DNA of 10,090 bases from Lachnospiraceae bacterium UBA1778 (GTDB taxonomy: Bacteria > Bacillota > Clostridia > Lachnospirales > Lachnospiraceae), in contig DCGM01000037.1 of assembly GCA_002315255.1 (NCBI GenBank), positions 25,763 through 35,852 of the forward strand. Reading direction: 5' to 3'. The position numbers and the translations under genes are program-made. How positions within the stretch are numbered: position 1 is the stretch's first letter; each line of letters starts with the position of its first letter. The notes beneath the pieces were generated by a model that was given only the letters and a program-made list of their open reading frames with translations, did not search any database and was not told the DNA's origin. Positions 6,491 through 10,090 of this stretch are shown piece after piece.

Positions 6491-6504
6491 CGGAAAGGCT
6501 AAAT

Positions 6505-6909
6505 ATGGACAACTGTATTTTCTGTATGATTTTGGAAGGTAAAATCCCGTCAAGTAAAGTTTATGAAGATGAGATCTGCATCGCGATGCTCGATATAAAT
6601 CCCGCCACAGCCGGCCACACATTAATCCTTCCGAAGAAACATGTTCAGGATCTGACAGAGATGGATGAGGAACTGGGCGGCAAGCTTCTGATGGTCGCGA
6701 AAAAGATCGGCTTACTTCAGAAGGAAAAACTGGGGGCAGCTGGCTTTAATGTAGTTCAGAACAATGGAGCGGCAGCGGGACAGACGGTTCCGCATTTCCA
6801 CATTCATGTAATTCCGCGGTATGAGGGCGGACCTGAACTTGCGGCTTGGCGTCCTACGGAACCCGACAAGGAAGAGTTGAACGTTGTTTTGAAAAAACTG
6901 ACAGAATAA
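6505..6909 (+). CDS. HIT-family (HinT-like) nucleotide hydrolase/transferase
   Basis: 134 residues, a normal length for the family. HIT proteins hydrolyse or transfer nucleoside monophosphates; the HinT branch cleaves AMP from phosphoramidates and acyl-AMP in the cytoplasm. The active-site triad motif PHFHIHVIPR is present with His97, His99 and His101; His99 would be the nucleophile by family alignment. The N-terminal NCIFC (Cys4, Cys7) together with a downstream His (His46) matches the structural zinc site of many bacterial members. Other conserved parts are LDINPATAGHTLILPKKH (29-46) and NNGAAAGQTVPH (86-97). The start follows GGAAAGG by six bases. It is probably a housekeeping gene unrelated to the pilus genes upstream; 27 bases separate it from the DUF1538 gene, so the two may share a transcript. 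Confidence 0.93.
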   Translation: MDNCIFCMILEGKIPSSKVYEDEICIAMLDINPATAGHTLILPKKHVQDLTEMDEELGGKLLMVAKKIGLLQKEKLGAAGFNVVQNNGAAAGQTVPHFHIHVIPRYEGGPELAAWRPTEPDKEELNVVLKKLTE

Positions 6910-6936
6910 TTACAACACAGCAAAGCACTTTTTAGA

Positions 6937-8481
6937 ATGACAAAACATCTATACACAAAGGGATTAATGAAGAAAATGAGCGAGGCAATCGCCGCCATAT
7001 GTCCGATTATGGCGGTTGTTGTGTTGCTCTCTTTGACGATAGCGCCGATGCCGACGGGCGTCCTGCTGGCGTTCTTGTTTGGTGGGGCAGTAATGATTGT
7101 CGGAATGATGTTTTTCTCCCTTGGCGCAGAACTTGCGATGGAGACGATGGGCGAACAGCTCGGAACCAGCATCACGAAGACACGGAAGCTTTGGCTGATA
7201 TTGGCATTAGGGTTCCTTCTGGGCGTATTGATTACGATTTCGGAACCGGATCTGCAGGTTCTGGCGAATCAGATATCATCGATTCCGAACAGCATTCTGA
7301 TTATTTCGATTGCGATCGGCGTCGGTCTTTTCCTTGTAATTGCATTCTTGCGAATGGTGATCGGAATTCCCCTGCGGACGCTCTTGTTCGTATTCTACGG
7401 AGCGGTTATTCTTCTCAGTTTGTTTGTACCGAAGGAATTTCTGGCAGTAGCGTTTGATTCCGGCGGTGTTACTACGGGCCCGATGACAGTTCCGTTTATT
7501 ATGTCGTTCGGCATCGGTATTGCCGCCATCCGAAACGATAAACATGCGGCGGATGACAGTTTCGGCCTGATTGCATTATGCTCTATCGGACCGATTCTGG
7601 CGATTATGGTTTTGGGCCTCATCTATGGCGCCAATGGCCTTTCGTATGCTGAAAACTGGATTCCGGAGATCAGCCAGAGCACTGAGCTTGGCAGCCTGAT
7701 AATCAGCGGATTCCCGAAGTATTTAAAAGAGATGGCGATTTCTTTACTGCCGATCGTGGGATTCTTTGGAGTTTTCCAGCTTTTTTCGAAGCGGCTTGTG
7801 AAGAAGGAGCTGATTCGAATCGGAATCGGACTCGTATACACGTATATAGGTTTAGTACTATTCCTCACCGGTGTTAATGCCGGATTTCTTCCGGCCGGCA
7901 CATATCTAGGCGAACAGATTGCCGGGATGTCCTATGAATGGATTATTATTCCAATCGGCATGCTGATCGGCTTCTTTATCGTGAAAGCAGAGCCTGCCAT
8001 CTACGTCCTGATGCACCAAGTCGAAGAACTGACTAACGGAATGATAAAAGGGAAAGCGCTTCAGACCAGCCTCTGCATCAGTGTGGCGGCTTCGATCGGC
8101 CTGTCAATGCTCCGCGTAATCTGCGGAATTCCGATTCTTTGGTTTGTCATCCCAGGATATCTTTTAGCGCTAGGATTATCGATTTTCGCGCCCAAGATCT
8201 TTACTGCAATTGCGTTCGACTCCGGTGGTGTAGCATCCGGTCCCATGACGACGACATTTCTTCTGCCGTTTGCGATGGGCGCGAGCATTGCTGTGGGCGG
8301 AAATGTTATTACAGACGCATTCGGCATTGTGGCGATGGTCGCATTGACACCGCTGATTACGATTCAGATTCTGGGCATCGTTTATAAAATCAAGGATAAA
8401 TCTAAATCTGCGAACGCCTCAAACATCAATGCGAACGCGCCGGCTTCCGATGCCGACAACTATGTGATTATTGATCTATAG
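6937..8481 (+). CDS. DUF1538 polytopic membrane protein (two internal repeats), putative transporter
   Basis: 514 residues, about a dozen hydrophobic segments, two tandem DUF1538 halves. Each half carries the same landmarks. In half 1: SEPDLQVLA (Glu103-Pro104) and AFDSGGVTTGP (from Ala172), then DDSFGL and SIGPILAIMVLG. In half 2: AEPAIYVL (Glu352-Pro353) and AFDSGGVASGP (from Ala426), then TDAFGIVAM and TPLITIQILG. Conserved acidic and Gly residues inside the membrane and an internal pseudo-symmetry are typical of secondary transporters, but the substrate is not known to me. The ATG at 6937 lacks an RBS; ATG 6967, five bases after AAGG, would remove ten residues and is a real alternative. 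The P-II-like gene follows after 10 bases with its RBS overlapping this stop, suggesting P-II control of transport. The last 30 residues are polar and cytoplasmic-looking. Confidence 0.85.
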   Translation: MTKHLYTKGLMKKMSEAIAAICPIMAVVVLLSLTIAPMPTGVLLAFLFGGAVMIVGMMFFSLGAELAMETMGEQLGTSITKTRKLWLILALGFLLGVLITISEPDLQVLANQISSIPNSILIISIAIGVGLFLVIAFLRMVIGIPLRTLLFVFYGAVILLSLFVPKEFLAVAFDSGGVTTGPMTVPFIMSFGIGIAAIRNDKHAADDSFGLIALCSIGPILAIMVLGLIYGANGLSYAENWIPEISQSTELGSLIISGFPKYLKEMAISLLPIVGFFGVFQLFSKRLVKKELIRIGIGLVYTYIGLVLFLTGVNAGFLPAGTYLGEQIAGMSYEWIIIPIGMLIGFFIVKAEPAIYVLMHQVEELTNGMIKGKALQTSLCISVAASIGLSMLRVICGIPILWFVIPGYLLALGLSIFAPKIFTAIAFDSGGVASGPMTTTFLLPFAMGASIAVGGNVITDAFGIVAMVALTPLITIQILGIVYKIKDKSKSANASNINANAPASDADNYVIIDL

Positions 8482-8485
8482 GAGG
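8480..8485 (+). promoter_or_regulatory. RBS of the P-II-like gene, overlapping the upstream stop
   Basis: AGGAGG starts within the TAG stop of the DUF1538 gene and lies six bases before the ATG at 8492. It decides that start over an in-frame TTG at 8471 and indicates translational coupling of the two genes. Confidence 0.8.
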
Positions 8486-8491
8486 ACGGGT

Positions 8492-9235
8492 ATGAGCGGA
8501 TTATCTTTAATGTTTTCGATTATCGACAGAGCCCGGCTTCCCGAGTTTGCAGAGATCTATCGGGCAAACGGCGTTGAAATCAGTACAATCTCTCTGGGGC
8601 GAGGGACAGCTAGCAACGAAGTCTTAAATTACCTCGGGCTGACAGAATCCGAAAAAGCAGTTTTCCTTTCTGTTGTAAATGCGCCTGTCTTTAAACGGAT
8701 TAAGCGTGACTTGGAAACGAAGATTCGGATAGACATTCCGGGAATCGGAATTGTTTTTACGGTTCCGATGAGCAGCATCGGCGGAGTCCGGGAACTTAAC
8801 TTACTGACGGACGGACAGGGATTTGTTAGAGGAGAGGAATCATCCATGAAGGATACAGAACACGAGCTGCTGATCGCCATCAGCAACCAGGGCTACAATG
8901 AAATAGTAATGCAGGCGGCCCGAAAAGGCGGCGCAACAGGCGGAACCGTCATACATGCACAGGGAACCGGCAACCGAAAGGCCGAACAGTTTCTCGGCAT
9001 TTCATTGGCATCCGAAAAAGATATCGTCTTCATCGTCGTCAAGCGTTCTCAGCGAAATGCGATCATGCAGGCGATTATGAAGGAAGCCGGTCTCGAGACA
9101 AAAGCAAAGGCTATTGTTTTTTCGCTGCCGGTGTCGGATACTGCGGGCTTAAAACTGCTGGATGCGGACACAGAAGGTGAGACGGATGTCGCAGAAAACA
9201 CAGAAGGCGCGACAGACACTGAAAAACGCATGTGA
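8492..9235 (+). CDS. Double-domain P-II-like regulatory protein
   Basis: 247 residues with two ferredoxin-like P-II domains in one chain. Domain 1 covers about 3-98 (LMFSIIDRARLPEFAEIYRANG, ISLGRGTASNEVLNYLGL, GIGIVFTVPMSSIGG). Domain 2 covers about 120-211 (ELLIAISNQGYNEIVMQAAR, GGATGGTVIHAQGTG, FLGISLASEKDIVFIVV, AIVFSLPVSDTAGL). Domain 2 keeps the full P-II-like core, including the Gly-rich GATGGT and the strand ending in SLPV; domain 1 is more divergent. P-II proteins bind adenine nucleotides or other effectors and usually act on a transporter or enzyme, often encoded next door. Here the neighbour is the DUF1538 membrane protein, so it probably controls that protein at the membrane. I do not see the classical GlnB uridylylation T-loop. 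The acidic tail (214-247, Asp/Glu/Thr-rich with a short imperfect repeat) is probably disordered. Its TGA is part of the terminator stem. Confidence 0.82.
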   Translation: MSGLSLMFSIIDRARLPEFAEIYRANGVEISTISLGRGTASNEVLNYLGLTESEKAVFLSVVNAPVFKRIKRDLETKIRIDIPGIGIVFTVPMSSIGGVRELNLLTDGQGFVRGEESSMKDTEHELLIAISNQGYNEIVMQAARKGGATGGTVIHAQGTGNRKAEQFLGISLASEKDIVFIVVKRSQRNAIMQAIMKEAGLETKAKAIVFSLPVSDTAGLKLLDADTEGETDVAENTEGATDTEKRM

Positions 9236-9275
9236 CAAAAAAGAAGCGGTTCATCAGAACCGCTTCTTTTTTGTC
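9234..9275. terminator. Bidirectional intrinsic terminator between convergent genes
   Basis: A perfect 19-bp stem (9234-9252 with 9257-9275) around the loop ATCA. The GC-rich inner part GAAGCGGTTC is flanked by A6 on the left and T6 on the right, so an RNA from either strand gives a stem followed by a U-run. It begins inside the P-II gene's stop codon and ends two bases before the murG stop, so it ends both transcripts. Confidence 0.95.
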
Positions 9276-9277
9276 CT

Positions 9278-10090
9278 TTACTGTGTTAATTCCTGAATTA
9301 ATTTAAGAATCACATCGACTCCGTTTGACTGAGAACTCTTCTTCATCGCGGCGATATACTTTTCGCGATCCTGATATAGTTCATCGAGTGCAGACACGAG
9401 GCGTTTCGGAGAAAGCTCCTCTTCAGGAACCATCATTGAAAATCCCTGCCTTACAAAGGACTGCGCATTTAAAATCTGGTCGCCGCGGCTGACCCTGCGG
9501 GTCAACGGAACGAGAAGGTTCGGCTTGTGCAATGCTAAAAGCTCGCAGATAGCATTGGCGCCGGCACGCGAATAAACGAGATCCGCAGCCGCAAAGAGAT
9601 CCTTTAACTCTGCACTGATGTATTCATACTGAACATAGCCGTTTTTTTCTGTCAGTGATTCGTCGAGATTGCCCTTCCCGCAAAGGTGAATGATATCATA
9701 GCGCGGAAGAAGAGAATCCAAAGCTGTGCGGAGCACTTCGTTTAATTTCCGCGCCCCTGTGCTTCCGCCAATCATCAGAAGAATCGGCTTATCGCCAGTG
9801 AAGCCGGTAAACTTAAGACCTGCCTCGCGGCTTCCGCTTAATAATTCTTTTCGAATAGGAGAACCGGTGAGCACCGCTTTTTTAGACGGGAGCTTTGCCG
9901 TGGTCTCGGGGAAATTGCAGCAGATTTTGGTGGCGGAAGTAAAAGAAAAACGGTTTGCGAGGCCCGGCGTCATATCCGACTCATGGATAATGACCGGGAT
10001 GCCGGCCTGGCCGGCTGCGAGGACGACCGGAACAGAAACATAGCCGCCTTTTGAAAACACGATATCAGGCTTGTATTTCTGGATGAGTTC
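9278..10090 (-). CDS. murG: MurG, UDP-GlcNAc:lipid I N-acetylglucosaminyltransferase (5' end beyond window)
   Basis: The C-terminal 270 residues are present, running from the window edge to TAA at 9280-9278; about 90 N-terminal residues are missing compared with usual lengths of about 355-360. MurG adds GlcNAc to lipid I on the inner face of the membrane, giving lipid II for peptidoglycan. Signatures seen in order: PDIVFSKGGYVSVPVVLAA, the HESDMTPGLANRF stretch, LLMIGGSTGARKLNE (the Gly-rich loop of the second Rossmann domain), and YSRAGANAICELLALHKPNLLVPL (UDP-GlcNAc binding region). An apparent start at 10060 is not the real one: that GTG encodes the Val of the conserved PDIVFSKGG, and the reading frame stays open with MurG-like residues to the edge. 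It converges on the P-II gene and shares its terminator. Housekeeping gene, not functionally tied to its neighbours here. Confidence 0.95.
   Translation of the reverse strand, partial: ELIQKYKPDIVFSKGGYVSVPVVLAAGQAGIPVIIHESDMTPGLANRFSFTSATKICCNFPETTAKLPSKKAVLTGSPIRKELLSGSREAGLKFTGFTGDKPILLMIGGSTGARKLNEVLRTALDSLLPRYDIIHLCGKGNLDESLTEKNGYVQYEYISAELKDLFAAADLVYSRAGANAICELLALHKPNLLVPLTRRVSRGDQILNAQSFVRQGFSMMVPEEELSPKRLVSALDELYQDREKYIAAMKKSSQSNGVDVILKLIQELTQ

Noticed and set aside
6999..7457. A 152-codon plus-strand frame inside the DUF1538 gene.
   Set aside because: It is out of frame with a clear two-repeat membrane protein, and its Asp/Arg/Ser/Gly-rich product has no domain.

Overview
The window looks like a chromosomal segment of an anaerobic, low-to-mid GC Firmicute of class Clostridia, most likely a member of the Lachnospiraceae or a close relative. 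This rests on family combinations seen mainly there (Flp1-like pilin with DUF5702 and DUF6382 proteins; DUF1538 with a P-II-like protein), on strong AGGAGG-type ribosome binding sites, and on a Clostridia-like MurG. It is inference from protein families, not a species identification.

Layout. Bases 48-5369 hold the distal part of a Tad/Flp (type IVb) pilus operon on the plus strand. In order: a TadC-like inner-membrane platform protein, a 60-residue Flp pilin, a 592-residue DUF5702 protein, a TadE-like pseudopilin with two C-terminal zinc-ribbon-like motifs, a TadV/CpaA-type prepilin peptidase, and a second small pseudopilin. These genes are packed with 2-51 base gaps or 4-base ATGA overlaps. 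After 124 non-coding bases comes a DUF6382 protein (5494-6393) that ends in a membrane anchor and has no FHA domain. The ATPase (TadA) and the first platform subunit (TadB) are not present and presumably lie upstream.

Bases 6394-6504 are a leader with a candidate promoter and two hairpins, ahead of a HIT-family nucleotide hydrolase (6505-6909). Next is a two-gene unit: a polytopic DUF1538 membrane protein with two internal repeats (6937-8481), and a protein of two fused P-II-like domains (8492-9235) whose RBS overlaps the end of the membrane gene. A perfect 19-bp hairpin at 9234-9275 serves as a bidirectional terminator between this unit and the convergent minus-strand murG, whose 5' end lies beyond the window.

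How the genes work together. In the pilus unit, the peptidase would process the substrates carrying a G|xxxxE-type leader (Flp and the two TadE-like proteins, possibly the DUF5702 protein), and the TadC-like platform would help extrude them. The DUF1538/P-II pair reads as a transporter with its dedicated nucleotide-sensing regulator, substrate unknown. The most notable points are the Ig-like extracytoplasmic insertion in TadC, the tandem metal-site motifs on TadE, the FHA-less DUF6382 protein, and the DUF1538/P-II pair in which both partners are internally duplicated. I saw no CRISPR array, insertion sequence, phage gene, tRNA or rRNA.
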